Below, piece by piece: positions 1 through 8,036 of a stretch of 64,000 bases of DNA; positions within the stretch are counted from its first letter, which is position 1, and the number at the start of each line of letters is the position of its first letter. Source of the stretch: Hahella sp. (GTDB lineage Bacteria > Pseudomonadota > Gammaproteobacteria > Pseudomonadales > Oleiphilaceae). A program made the position numbers and the translations under genes. The notes beneath the pieces were generated by a model, which saw nothing but the letters and a program-made list of their open reading frames with translations, was not told the origin of the DNA and did no database searches. Location of the stretch: NCBI GenBank assembly GCA_028280065.1, contig JANQMN010000066.1:62001-126000 (forward strand), read 5' to 3'.

Positions 1-1
1 A

Positions 2-589
2 GATAAACAGCAAGAGTATTACCATTACATCTATGACGAAAGTGAACGGCTCTCCAGACTAATAGCAAACGTTTTGCAATTGGCGCGCCTGGAGCGCAAT
101 GAAATAAAACTTGAACCGGGCAGTTTTGAAGTAGCTCAGTTGGTTGATTTGATTCGTTCGAAGATAGATGCACAATTAACCAAAGCGGGGTTTAACTGTA
201 CATATTCCGTGGATGCTGCCGCGCAATCATCCAAGCTGGAAGTCGACGCCGACGCGTTTTGTCAGATCATTATCAATATCGTTGATAATGCCATTAAGTT
301 TACCGGTAAGTACGGCAACCCCAGGCTGGATCTCCGGGTAAGTAAAATCCAAAATGAAAACATACTGATCAGCGTGCGTGATTACGGCCCGGGGATTCCC
401 AGCAAGCAGTTGAAGAAGATTTTTGAGCTGTTTTATCGTCCTGGAAATGAGCTCACTCGAGAAACCGTCGGCACCGGCATTGGTTTGGCACTGGTAAAGC
501 AACTGGTTACGGCAATGAACGGGCGCGTCGATGCTCTCAACTCCCGCCCTGGTGCGGAATTCAGAATTACCCTGCCGGTGCAATCTTAA
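2..589 (+). CDS. Sensor histidine kinase, C-terminal part (5' end outside window)
   Basis: The reading frame is open from the first bases of the window, so the gene begins upstream. What remains is the end of the second dimerisation helix (DESERLSRLIANVLQLARLE) followed by a complete HATPase_c domain: N-box NIVDNAIKF, G1 box DYGPG, and G2 box GTGIGLAL. All ATP-binding residues look intact, so this is an active-type two-component kinase. The phosphoacceptor histidine and the sensor domain are not visible, so the signal cannot be inferred. It converges with the small lipoprotein gene at 632-1021, about 42 bases away. The partner regulator is presumably upstream of the window. Confidence 0.9.
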   Translation, partial: DKQQEYYHYIYDESERLSRLIANVLQLARLERNEIKLEPGSFEVAQLVDLIRSKIDAQLTKAGFNCTYSVDAAAQSSKLEVDADAFCQIIINIVDNAIKFTGKYGNPRLDLRVSKIQNENILISVRDYGPGIPSKQLKKIFELFYRPGNELTRETVGTGIGLALVKQLVTAMNGRVDALNSRPGAEFRITLPVQS

Positions 590-631
590 ACAGGAGGGCT
601 GAAACATGAGGACAAAAAACAGGTAAACTAA

Positions 632-1021
632 CTAGTCCCCGGCAACCGCGATGCGCCAGCGATAATGCGCAATGTCCTTTAGGTTCAGCGGACAATTGGG
701 ATAGATCGCAGCATATTCTTCGCAGTTGCCACAGAAAATATAGCCGGCGTTTTGCACTTCATAGAATTTGATATTGCCACAGGTGGTATTTAAAGAAAGG
801 TATTTGGCCAGGCTATAGGGCATTTTGTCACCCTTAGGATTGTCAAAAGCTTCAGCCAACTTGCCTTCGAGAGTAACCTGATTCCCTTCAGGATCAGCAA
901 CTGCCAGCCGGTAACTGCTACCGTTCAACCGGTAAATAGTGCCATGCTCCGTCACTTCCTGTTCCTCACTGCACCCCCAGATGCCAGCAACCAGCAAGAT
1001 ATAGAAAAGTGTGTATTTCAT
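632..1021 (-). CDS. Small cysteine-containing lipoprotein of unknown function
   Basis: A 129-residue product with a short hydrophobic leader ending in a lipobox-like IWGC, so it is probably an anchored lipoprotein. The C-terminal half has four cysteines, including a CxxC (CGNC), suggesting a disulfide or metal site. I recognise no family. Its start lies 5 bases downstream of the stop of the solute-binding protein gene at 1026-1838, so the two are almost certainly co-transcribed. A role as accessory to that binding protein is inference only. Confidence 0.6.
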   Translation of the reverse strand: MKYTLFYILLVAGIWGCSEEQEVTEHGTIYRLNGSSYRLAVADPEGNQVTLEGKLAEAFDNPKGDKMPYSLAKYLSLNTTCGNIKFYEVQNAGYIFCGNCEEYAAIYPNCPLNLKDIAHYRWRIAVAGD

Positions 1022-1025
1022 AACA

Positions 1026-1838
1026 TTATCGAGCTAACAGCTTCGCTTCACTGATATTGCGCAAAATAATATCTTGGATTTCACCGGCCTTACGCATTTG
1101 CTCAATGGTTTCATTAAACTGACGCAGAAATGGATCTGCCTGTTGCATCGGCCAGTGGGAGGACAGCGCCAAAAATCCGGCTTCCTCCTCAATTCTCACT
1201 ATCTCCTTGATATAATCGGGCTGAAAACTAGGATACTGATGCTGCAGCGCTTTTAGATACCATTGAATTGTCACCCGATCATTGATGTGGCAGTCGGCGC
1301 GTCCCAGATTAAGCAATTGCATGGCGTTATCAGGTCCGGGAACCCTGATAACATCCAATTTCCCCAAATTTACCAAGCCCCAAAACTCATCTCCACCCAT
1401 AAGGACACCTAAACTCAACGCAAATCTCAGATCCACAAAATCATCCGGCCAGGTCGGTTCCGGACGCGAATGAAAACCTAGCTTATCCAGTTGCCGGACG
1501 TTGCAATAGACCGTTGAAGTTTCGGCCATAATCGGCACCGAGTAGCTGCGTAGGAATGGCCTTTGGTCAGGAAAGTAATGCGGTGGAAATATGCCGACCG
1601 CCCCCCCCGTCTCCACCATGTACAGCGCCCGCTTCCAGGGAACCAGCTTGATTGCAAAACCGTCCTCGCCCATTTTCTCTAACGCTCCGGACACAATATC
1701 GCTGTAGATACCTTTGGCGGATTGACCGTTCAGATAAGAAAATGGCGGATGCAACGAATCGCCTACAATTAGCAAACGCTCAGCATACGCCGTATTCAGT
1801 AGCAGAATAAAGGCAAGAGCAAGGTAAATTCTAAGCAT
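1026..1838 (-). CDS. Periplasmic amino-acid-type solute-binding protein (SBP_bac_3)
   Basis: A 270-residue exported protein with a clear signal peptide (MLRIYLALAFILLLNTAYA). The mature part begins in the style of family 3 binding proteins, including a HPPFSY segment near the N-terminus. I chose the ATG at 1838 because a GAGGA ribosome site lies 6-7 bases upstream; a TTG at 1853 would bury that site. There are no permease or ATPase genes nearby, so it may serve as an orphan sensor or enzyme-like SBP rather than an importer part. Its stop is 5 bases from the next lipoprotein gene (operon). A 7-bp inverted repeat at 1871-1888 sits in its promoter region. Confidence 0.8.
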   Translation of the reverse strand: MLRIYLALAFILLLNTAYAERLLIVGDSLHPPFSYLNGQSAKGIYSDIVSGALEKMGEDGFAIKLVPWKRALYMVETGGAVGIFPPHYFPDQRPFLRSYSVPIMAETSTVYCNVRQLDKLGFHSRPEPTWPDDFVDLRFALSLGVLMGGDEFWGLVNLGKLDVIRVPGPDNAMQLLNLGRADCHINDRVTIQWYLKALQHQYPSFQPDYIKEIVRIEEEAGFLALSSHWPMQQADPFLRQFNETIEQMRKAGEIQDIILRNISEAKLLAR

Positions 1839-1870
1839 GAAAAATCCTCGCAACTCGATACCCGTTTATT

Positions 1871-1888
1871 ATCCTAGAAACCTAGGAT
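1871..1888. promoter_or_regulatory. Operator-like inverted repeat between divergent genes
   Basis: ATCCTAG and CTAGGAT flank a 4-base spacer, a perfect 7-bp dyad. It lies 33-50 bases upstream of the binding-protein start at 1838 and upstream of the divergent small lipoprotein at 2044. No U-tract follows on either strand, so a repressor or activator site fits better than a terminator. A second weaker dyad (TTTACC...GGTAAA, 1916-1938) lies close by. Confidence 0.35.
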
Positions 1889-2043
1889 TATTGTTAGTTA
1901 CCAAGCATAGGGTTATTTACCGTTTCGCTAAGGGTAAAGTAATCAGGCATGGATTACCCGTCAACACAATTTGTAACGCTTCATTACTTTAGGTTTAGGC
2001 TGCTCGGCCGTTGAACTAACCATTGGAAATTGAGGAAAATATT

Positions 2044-2292
2044 GTGGCGCGTTACATTAGTTTGGTGAGTTTGGTTTTCTTACTTTTTGGTTGTTTTCCT
2101 CTTGACCGGGAAGCAAAAATCACCCCCGACACCCAATTGAAAAAAACACCGCCATTAACCGCTGAGCGCCTGAAGCCATTATTGCCGGAAGATGCCGATA
2201 CCGGAAATATGGAGCGGCAGCTTCGTGCCGCGGCCAAAGGGTTTTACTGGTCAACAACCAATCAAATTCGTCTGCTTGACCTACAAGGCTAA
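2044..2292 (+). CDS. Small predicted lipoprotein
   Basis: An 82-residue product whose leader (ARYISLVSLVFLLFGC) ends in a good lipobox, LFGC, so it is likely lipid-anchored. The GTG at 2044 is chosen because TGAGGAAA precedes it by about 6 bases; an upstream TTG at 2023 has no such site. The mature part is short and polar, without a known domain. After its stop there are about 280 bases without a convincing gene before the HDOD gene at 2572. Confidence 0.5.
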   Translation: MARYISLVSLVFLLFGCFPLDREAKITPDTQLKKTPPLTAERLKPLLPEDADTGNMERQLRAAAKGFYWSTTNQIRLLDLQG

Positions 2293-2571
2293 CCGACTGA
2301 GCCCAGAGCGGCGTGACAGCTTTCCCATCGCCCTAATCCATAGCTTTACCGATGTCCTCTTAACGATTCATCACTGCTCCAGCAGTTTTTTTGATGCTTG
2401 CTTATTACCGCATGAATCTTCCTATTGCTCCCGCGCCTGCAACGCTCCTTTTCAATATTCCAGGAAAGCCTGTTTACCATGTTTTGACATGGCGGCTGTT
2501 GAAAATGCAGGGCAAACTTTTAAAGTTTCGCCTATATTTCTTATTTTATTTAATCAAGGTTGGAACCTAGC

Positions 2572-3459
2572 ATGTCAACCGACGCACTAAATCTGTCGGA
2601 AGAGCTTATTCTGGTCGACGAAGAAACGGCGACCCAAGTAGTCAAGGGAATGTCGCTACCGCCACAACCCCAAATCATGCAAGACATAACTGCAGTTCAT
2701 CCGGACATAGACGCGATCAGCAAGATAGTTCTGAAAGATCCTGCCGTTATCGGAGCAATTATCAAAACCATTAATTCCGCGGCCTTTCGAAGGGCGCGCG
2801 AAATCAAATCAGTAAAACAGGCCATAGTCATGATGGGGCTGGAAAGCGTCATCAACATTATCAATGCCGTGCTTTTTAAGAGCGCTGTCGGCAGCCGCTT
2901 GTCACCGGAAGATTTACAGGATTTCTGGACCTGCACTAACGATGTTGCCGTTGCCAGTGTAACCATTGCAAAAGAACTGAATTTCAACCGTCCGGACCAT
3001 TTTTATCTCGCCGGGCTGTTCCATAACTGTGGAATTCCCATGATGATGGAAAAATTTCCCAACTATAAAACTGTGATAAAAAAGATCTACGGACAAAACC
3101 AGCACCCGATGACAGCCGTGGAAAATCACCTGTATAAGACCAACCATACAGTCGTCGGGCTGTTCATCACCCGCTCATGGAAGTTACCAAAAGAAGTACA
3201 GCAGGTTGTAAAGCACCATCATGATCTCCCGTTCATTCGAGAGCAACTGAAGCAGGAGAGCCATCTGGCTAATCTGCTCTGCGCCTGCAAAATGGCAGAG
3301 GAAATCGGGAAAGAGTCTGTCCAGTTGGGGCATCAAAGGATAGATCATGAATGGCAGGTTTTAGAAGAGGATATCTTAAATTACCTAGGCATCGCTGAAA
3401 TTCAGTATGAAGACATTAAGGAATCAGCGGTGGAAGCGATACAGGCGTCCTACAGCTGA
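2572..3459 (+). CDS. HDOD-domain signalling protein
   Basis: A 295-residue cytoplasmic protein. The N-terminal two thirds show the HDOD pattern: LPPQPQIMQDI, then a helical stretch with DPAVIGAIIKTINSAAF, then SVKQAIVMMGLESVINII. The HD-type metal ligands are degenerate (HNCG instead of HDIG), as is normal for this non-catalytic family. HDOD proteins act as regulators in signalling, motility and biofilm circuits; the partner cannot be told here. Start chosen at ATG 2572 (MSTDALNLS) rather than the upstream TTG. The next gene downstream on this strand is the histidine kinase at 3728. Confidence 0.85.
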   Translation: MSTDALNLSEELILVDEETATQVVKGMSLPPQPQIMQDITAVHPDIDAISKIVLKDPAVIGAIIKTINSAAFRRAREIKSVKQAIVMMGLESVINIINAVLFKSAVGSRLSPEDLQDFWTCTNDVAVASVTIAKELNFNRPDHFYLAGLFHNCGIPMMMEKFPNYKTVIKKIYGQNQHPMTAVENHLYKTNHTVVGLFITRSWKLPKEVQQVVKHHHDLPFIREQLKQESHLANLLCACKMAEEIGKESVQLGHQRIDHEWQVLEEDILNYLGIAEIQYEDIKESAVEAIQASYS

Positions 3460-3727
3460 ACCGGTTATCTTTTACTGGCTCTTGGTTGCTTGTTTCTGGC
3501 AGAATTGGGTTTCTTCCAGCTGGCGACATATATTTATAACAGCTTGCAGAACCAGCTACAGCCTCGGCAAAGGCAGCGCTCAGATTGGCGGATACAGAAA
3601 GAGTTGGTAATCGCAGAATTATCAAGCAACACTCTTAAACTGGCAGCTTTCATGGCTTGAACGGCGCGGTTGCCTGACATGGGAATGCATAAAGATAAAA
3701 ACTGGAAGCGAGATCTCTGCAAAAACA

Positions 3728-5179
3728 ATGAAAGAATCGCTAAAAAGACTGTTTTACTATTGTTTGACCTGGCCGCTGCTCCTGCAAAGCCATACCGTTA
3801 GCGCCGGATTACTGGCATATTTCAAGGACGAAGATGGACACACGAACTGGCAATATGTAGCCAACTGGTCCAGCGGCATCCTCATTCTGTTATTGTCCAT
3901 TACCGCCACTATTCTGTTTTTCAGCCGGCGTCAGATTAACTTCTCCAACCGTGCTCTCAAACTTATTAACGATGAACTGGAAGAACGGGTGCGGGAACGA
4001 ACGGCGACGCTGGATGACAGCAACAAACTGTTGAAAAAAACCAACAGCCTGCTGGAGGGCGAGATCGCCCAACACCTGGAAACCACCAAACGTTTGCATG
4101 CCTCTGAAACATATATCAAGAGTATACTGGAATCGATGCCGGTTATGCTGGTGGGGCTGGACAAGGCTGGCAAGGTGACGCAGTGGAACAAATGTGCCGA
4201 GACCATTACCGGTTTGAAGGCAGACGACGCCTTGCATGAAAACCTATGGGAAGCCTACCCGATTATGCCCGTGGCTAAAGAACAGGTAGAAGAAGCATTG
4301 CGGGACAGCAAAGTCCTGACCATGCGGAAGAGCCAGCGCGGTCATTTTCATTACGACATCACCCTGTATCCGCTGGAGGCCGGCGTCGTAATCCTGGTGG
4401 ACGATGTCACTCGGCAGGTTATTTCGGCGAATCAACTGGTGCAAAAAGACAAAATGTCCTTTATGGGGGAACTGGCCTCTACGATGGCCCATGACATTAA
4501 CGCGCCATTGAAAACCATCGCTAAGGACATCGATTCCGTGAAACGGCAACTGGTCAACCAGCAGTGTTTGGATGACGAGGTAACCAACCAACTGATGGGC
4601 TGGCTTACCGATGCCGGCGACCATAGCCATCATGCCTCGGCCATTACCAGCAATCTGCTACAGTTTGCCGTCAGCCAGGGCGACGAAGAACAGCCTGCCA
4701 GTATTCCCGATATCATGGATCAATCCCTGGATCTGGCTTCGAACATTTTTTCCATCCCGAATGGCCTAAAGTTTACCGACATCCTAATTGAAAGAGACTA
4801 TACCCAGGCGCTGCCACAAGTCGCTTGTTTCGCCTCGGAACTGCAACAGGTATTCTTCAGCCTACTCCGGCATTCCTTCTATGCATTAACGAAAGCCGCT
4901 GCAACGACTCCGAAGATTAAGGTTCAGATTCTTGAGGAGTTCGGCGCACTTTGGATTCGAATCCACCACAATGGAAGATCGCTGTCAGATCAGGAACAGA
5001 AACATATATTTGAACCCTTTTTCGGCAGTGCGCCCAAGGGCCCGGAAGACGAATTTGAAGCGAGTAACCGTCTGTCGTTTTCTTTCTTTATCATTACCGA
5101 ACATCATGAAGGTCAAATGGCGGTTACATCCGACGCCAACACCGGCACCACATTTCATATGCAACTGCAAGTCCACTGA
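3728..5179 (+). CDS. Membrane PAS-domain histidine kinase with degenerate ATP-binding domain
   Basis: A 483-residue protein: signal-like N-terminus, one membrane helix (about residues 49-66), a coiled coil (75-125), a PAS domain (about 127-235), an H-box (MAHDINAPL, His255) and an ATPase-like region (360-480). The catalytic boxes are decayed. The N-box reads LLRHSFYAL with His382 where Asn is expected. The G1 box reads HHNGRS with the adenine-binding Asp lost, and the G2 glycines (446-455) are replaced by SNRLSFSF. It may therefore be a phosphoacceptor, scaffold or phosphatase rather than an autokinase. There is no adjacent response regulator; a GH13 enzyme follows after 41 bases on the same strand. 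Confidence 0.8.
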   Translation: MKESLKRLFYYCLTWPLLLQSHTVSAGLLAYFKDEDGHTNWQYVANWSSGILILLLSITATILFFSRRQINFSNRALKLINDELEERVRERTATLDDSNKLLKKTNSLLEGEIAQHLETTKRLHASETYIKSILESMPVMLVGLDKAGKVTQWNKCAETITGLKADDALHENLWEAYPIMPVAKEQVEEALRDSKVLTMRKSQRGHFHYDITLYPLEAGVVILVDDVTRQVISANQLVQKDKMSFMGELASTMAHDINAPLKTIAKDIDSVKRQLVNQQCLDDEVTNQLMGWLTDAGDHSHHASAITSNLLQFAVSQGDEEQPASIPDIMDQSLDLASNIFSIPNGLKFTDILIERDYTQALPQVACFASELQQVFFSLLRHSFYALTKAAATTPKIKVQILEEFGALWIRIHHNGRSLSDQEQKHIFEPFFGSAPKGPEDEFEASNRLSFSFFIITEHHEGQMAVTSDANTGTTFHMQLQVH

Positions 5180-5220
5180 TATTGACGAGCGTAGCGCTAG
5201 CCTGAGAGCAAAAATAGTCC

Positions 5221-6531
5221 ATGACAGCCATAAAATTTCAACCCGCGCCAGCATCCATGATCAAACATCCGGAATGGTCCAAAGACGCCGTTATCTATCA
5301 AATCAATACGCGTCAATTTACCAAAGAGGGAACCTTCGCCGCTGCGAAACAGCATTTGCCACGCCTTCAGGCGTTAGGTATCGATATCATCTGGCTCATG
5401 CCGATCAATAAAATTGGCGAACAAAAGAAGAAAGGCTCGTTGGGAAGCCCATATGCGGTTCAGGATTACTATTCGGTCAATCCCGAGTTTGGCGACATTG
5501 ACTCCCTCAGGGATTTTGTCAGGGAGGCGCATAAGCTTGGATTCAAAGTCATCCTGGATTGGGTAGCCAACCATACGGCCTGGGATTCCGTGTTGATCAG
5601 CGAGCACCCAGATTGGTATTTGCGAAACTGGAAAGGCGATTTCTGCCCCACCCCATGGTATGACTGGGACGATATCATTGAACTCGATTACAGCCGGCCA
5701 GCGTTGCGCGAATATATGCTCGAAGTCATGAAGTTCTGGGTCACCGAGGTGGACATAGACGGCTATCGCTGTGATGTCGCGGGTTTCGTTCCCACCGATT
5801 TCTGGAACCTTGTACGCCGGGAACTGGATCTTATCAAGCCGGTATTCATGCTTGCCGAATGGGAAGATCGAGACTTACACGCCGCGGCATTCGACATGAC
5901 CTATGGCTGGCGCTGGAACGAAACCATGCATCGGATCGCCTCGGGCAAGGCCACCGCGGAAGAGCTTTACGTCTATTATGCATGGAATGAGAAGGCCTTT
6001 CCCAGCGATGCCATGCGTATGCTGTTCGTCAGCAACCACGACAAGAACGCCTGGGAAGGCACGGAATACGAACAGTTCGGAGATGCCCTTGATGCCACTA
6101 TCGTTCTTTCCGTGGTAAGTGAAGGCATGCCATTGGTCTATAACGGCCAGGAAGCGGGCAATAAGAAACGCCTGGAGTTTTTCGATAAGGACGAAATCAA
6201 CTGGCAGGACCATACCTATACAGAATTCTATAAGCGGTTATTTCGCCTTAAGAAAGGCAACTCAGCCCTTTGGAACGCACCCTGGGGAGCCCGCATGGTT
6301 AAGGTCGAAAACAATTGCCCGAATCAGGTCTTCAGCTTTGTCCGGCAAAATGCCAACGACAAAATATTTGCCGTTTTCAACTTCACAGACAGCCAGCAAG
6401 AAGTAACCCTGAAAGACGGCCCATTCCATGGGAAATACACGGATTTTTTCCGTGACGAGGTTATGGTTTTTGAAGGCGGGGAGAAGCTTGAACTGCCCGC
6501 TTGGGATTATCGGCTCTATGTTCAGCAATAG
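5221..6531 (+). CDS. Glycoside hydrolase family 13 (alpha-amylase family) enzyme, cytoplasmic
   Basis: A 436-residue protein without a signal peptide. It carries the GH13 barrel signatures: VILDWVANHT (region I), GYRCDVAG with nucleophile Asp184, MLAEWED with acid/base Glu213, and VSNHDKN with Asp274. It should act on alpha-1,4- or alpha-1,6-glucans or small alpha-glucosides inside the cell; the exact specificity cannot be read from the motifs. A C-terminal beta domain follows the barrel. An internal Met at 5257 is an alternative start. It follows the pseudo-kinase gene by 41 bases and is followed by an 81-residue ORF with its own good ribosome site, so a three-gene unit is plausible. Confidence 0.88.
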   Translation: MTAIKFQPAPASMIKHPEWSKDAVIYQINTRQFTKEGTFAAAKQHLPRLQALGIDIIWLMPINKIGEQKKKGSLGSPYAVQDYYSVNPEFGDIDSLRDFVREAHKLGFKVILDWVANHTAWDSVLISEHPDWYLRNWKGDFCPTPWYDWDDIIELDYSRPALREYMLEVMKFWVTEVDIDGYRCDVAGFVPTDFWNLVRRELDLIKPVFMLAEWEDRDLHAAAFDMTYGWRWNETMHRIASGKATAEELYVYYAWNEKAFPSDAMRMLFVSNHDKNAWEGTEYEQFGDALDATIVLSVVSEGMPLVYNGQEAGNKKRLEFFDKDEINWQDHTYTEFYKRLFRLKKGNSALWNAPWGARMVKVENNCPNQVFSFVRQNANDKIFAVFNFTDSQQEVTLKDGPFHGKYTDFFRDEVMVFEGGEKLELPAWDYRLYVQQ

Positions 6532-6564
6532 CCCAATAAACAGGCATTTAATGAGGAAAACCCG

Positions 6565-6810
6565 ATGGCGGATAATATCGTAAGAAGGCGAATCGAGGCC
6601 GAAACAGTTCTGAACAGAGGCTTTGCAGCCTACGCGGAAGACACCAAGCATTTCCAAGGAGAAGCAGACCGGTCTTTGTCTTCTGTTGATCAGATCAGCG
6701 AGATCATGTATGTCGTTCTGCGCGATAGCGAGGGCGTGTTAGCGGTATATCGGGTCGCCAGCAACGGCGAGTTGAAGTATGAAGAAAGGTGGCCTGCCGA
6801 ACTTGCCTAA
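6565..6810 (+). CDS. Small conserved-looking hypothetical protein
   Basis: An 81-residue acidic, soluble protein preceded by GAGGAAAA about 8 bases before the ATG. It has no membrane segment and no motif I recognise; the second half (SEIMYVVLRDSEGVLAVYRV) suggests an alpha/beta fold. It starts 33 bases after the GH13 gene and is probably co-transcribed with it. Function unknown. Confidence 0.55.
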   Translation: MADNIVRRRIEAETVLNRGFAAYAEDTKHFQGEADRSLSSVDQISEIMYVVLRDSEGVLAVYRVASNGELKYEERWPAELA

Positions 6811-6859
6811 CCTTAGAGGTAGATTGTACGAACCCTTAGGTAGACGGTTTTGACTAGCG

Positions 6860-6880
6860 TGGGCGCGTGTACCGCGCCCA
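6860..6880. terminator. GC-rich hairpin between convergent genes
   Basis: TGGGCGCG and CGCGCCCA form a perfect 8-bp stem with a 5-base loop, midway between the 81-residue ORF (ends 6810) and fabI on the other strand (ends 6907). Neither strand has a T-run after it, so it is not a classical intrinsic terminator; it could block RNA decay or assist termination for both genes. Confidence 0.35.
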
Positions 6881-6906
6881 TTGACATATAGCCTAGACCA
6901 CTCGTG

Positions 6907-7695
6907 CTACACCTCTCTTGCGCCGGCTGCAGTAACATTAAAACCGCCATCCACGTAGAGGATTTCGCCGCTGATTCCGGAGGCCAGATCGGAGCACAGA
7001 AACATCGCGGCATTGCCTACTTCTTCGATAGTCACGTTGCGGCGCAATGGCGTCTGCTTGGCATTCTCGGCGAGCATTTTACGAAAATCCTTGATTCCCG
7101 ACGCCGCCAGGGTTCGAATCGGCCCGGCGGAAATGGCATTAACGCGCGTGCCTTCCGGCCCTAAGCTATCCGCCATGTAACGGGTGTTGGCCTCCAGGCT
7201 GGCCTTCGCCAAACCCATCACGTTGTAGTTTGGTATAACCCGCTCGGCACCGAGATAGCTCAGCGTCAATAGTGCGCCACTGCGCCCCCGCATCATCTCC
7301 CTTGCCCCTTTCGCCAGGGCTACAAAACTGTAGGAACTGATATCGTGGGCGATCCGGAAACCTTCCCGTGATGTAACATCGACATAGTTTCCGTTTAACT
7401 CTTCCCCCGGCGCAAAGCCGACAGAATGTACCAGGATATCTATTCCATCCCAATGTTCCGCGATGGCAGTGAACAGATTGGTAATTTCCTCATCGCTCGA
7501 CACATCACAAGGAAAGGTAAGTTCAGAGCCATACTCCGCCGCAAAGCCTTCGACCCGGCCTTTCAGCTTATCGTTCTGGTAGGTTAGAGCAATTTCAGCA
7601 CCCTCTCGGTGAAAGGCATCCGCGATGCCCTTGGCAATGGAGAGTTTACTGGCAATACCGACAATTAGCGCCTTCTTTCCGGCAAGCATTCCCAT
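6907..7695 (-). CDS. fabI: Enoyl-[acyl-carrier-protein] reductase (NADH)
   Basis: A 262-residue protein, the same length as E. coli FabI and similar along its whole length. It catalyses the last step of each fatty-acid elongation cycle. Visible signatures are the SDR-like start [20 protein letters not shown], the SVGFAPG loop with Gly93, and the catalytic Tyr147/Tyr157/Lys164 ([20 protein letters not shown]). The [16 protein letters not shown] substrate loop is also present. I chose the ATG at 7695, which aligns with the family's N-terminus; an upstream in-frame start at 7749 would add 18 unrelated residues. It is transcribed away from the phoD-type gene at 8037. Confidence 0.97.
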   Translation of the reverse strand: MGMLAGKKALIVGIASKLSIAKGIADAFHREGAEIALTYQNDKLKGRVEGFAAEYGSELTFPCDVSSDEEITNLFTAIAEHWDGIDILVHSVGFAPGEELNGNYVDVTSREGFRIAHDISSYSFVALAKGAREMMRGRSGALLTLSYLGAERVIPNYNVMGLAKASLEANTRYMADSLGPEGTRVNAISAGPIRTLAASGIKDFRKMLAENAKQTPLRRNVTIEEVGNAAMFLCSDLASGISGEILYVDGGFNVTAAGAREV

Positions 7696-8036
7696 AATTC
7701 GATTCCACTTATTTAAAGATTCAGTTAGGTGATCCAGTTGTTTCAACAAAGCCTAGTCTAATGCAGCCGACAGGTAAAATTCAGGCTGTTCAGATGGCTG
7801 GCCGTGGCTATTCAGGCGTTACTGGAATTCAGGAAAGCTCTTTTTTAGTCGAAACCAACGTAGGTTGCCATCCGCAATTAGTAGGAGCTAGCACAAACAA
7901 GAATATTGACGAAAAACTGCTAGGGTTATTCGGCAAACCCTTGGCAACTCCATTATTGTCCTTCTATAAATAAGACACCGAAACGTAACATACCAGCATT
8001 AATCTGAAGCTTTTCAACAAAACAAGAGGGGGCACA
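7696..8036. other. Divergent intergenic region fabI / phoD-type gene
   Basis: 341 bases with no convincing gene. A 70-codon frame at 7761-7973 lacks a ribosome site and protein-like composition. The region holds the promoter pair for fabI (not located with confidence) and a good sigma-70-like promoter for the phosphatase gene at 7941-7970. Confidence 0.5.
7941..7970 (+). promoter_or_regulatory. Sigma-70-type promoter of the PhoD-type phosphatase gene
   Basis: TTGGCA (5 of 6 to the -35 consensus), 18-base spacer, TATAAA (5 of 6 to the -10 consensus). The predicted start of transcription lies about 60 bases before the ATG at 8037, which has an AGAGGGGG ribosome site. No clear Pho box overlaps it. 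Confidence 0.5.

Noticed and set aside
2480-2520. TTGACA at 2484 as a promoter for the HDOD gene
   Set aside because: Perfect -35 box, but no -10-like hexamer at 15-19 bases.
7100-7130. GGTTCGAATC as a tRNA T-loop
   Set aside because: Inside fabI coding sequence with no cloverleaf around it.
7761-7973. 70-codon open frame between fabI and the PhoD-type gene
   Set aside because: No ribosome site, odd composition, and it overlaps the promoter at 7941-7970.
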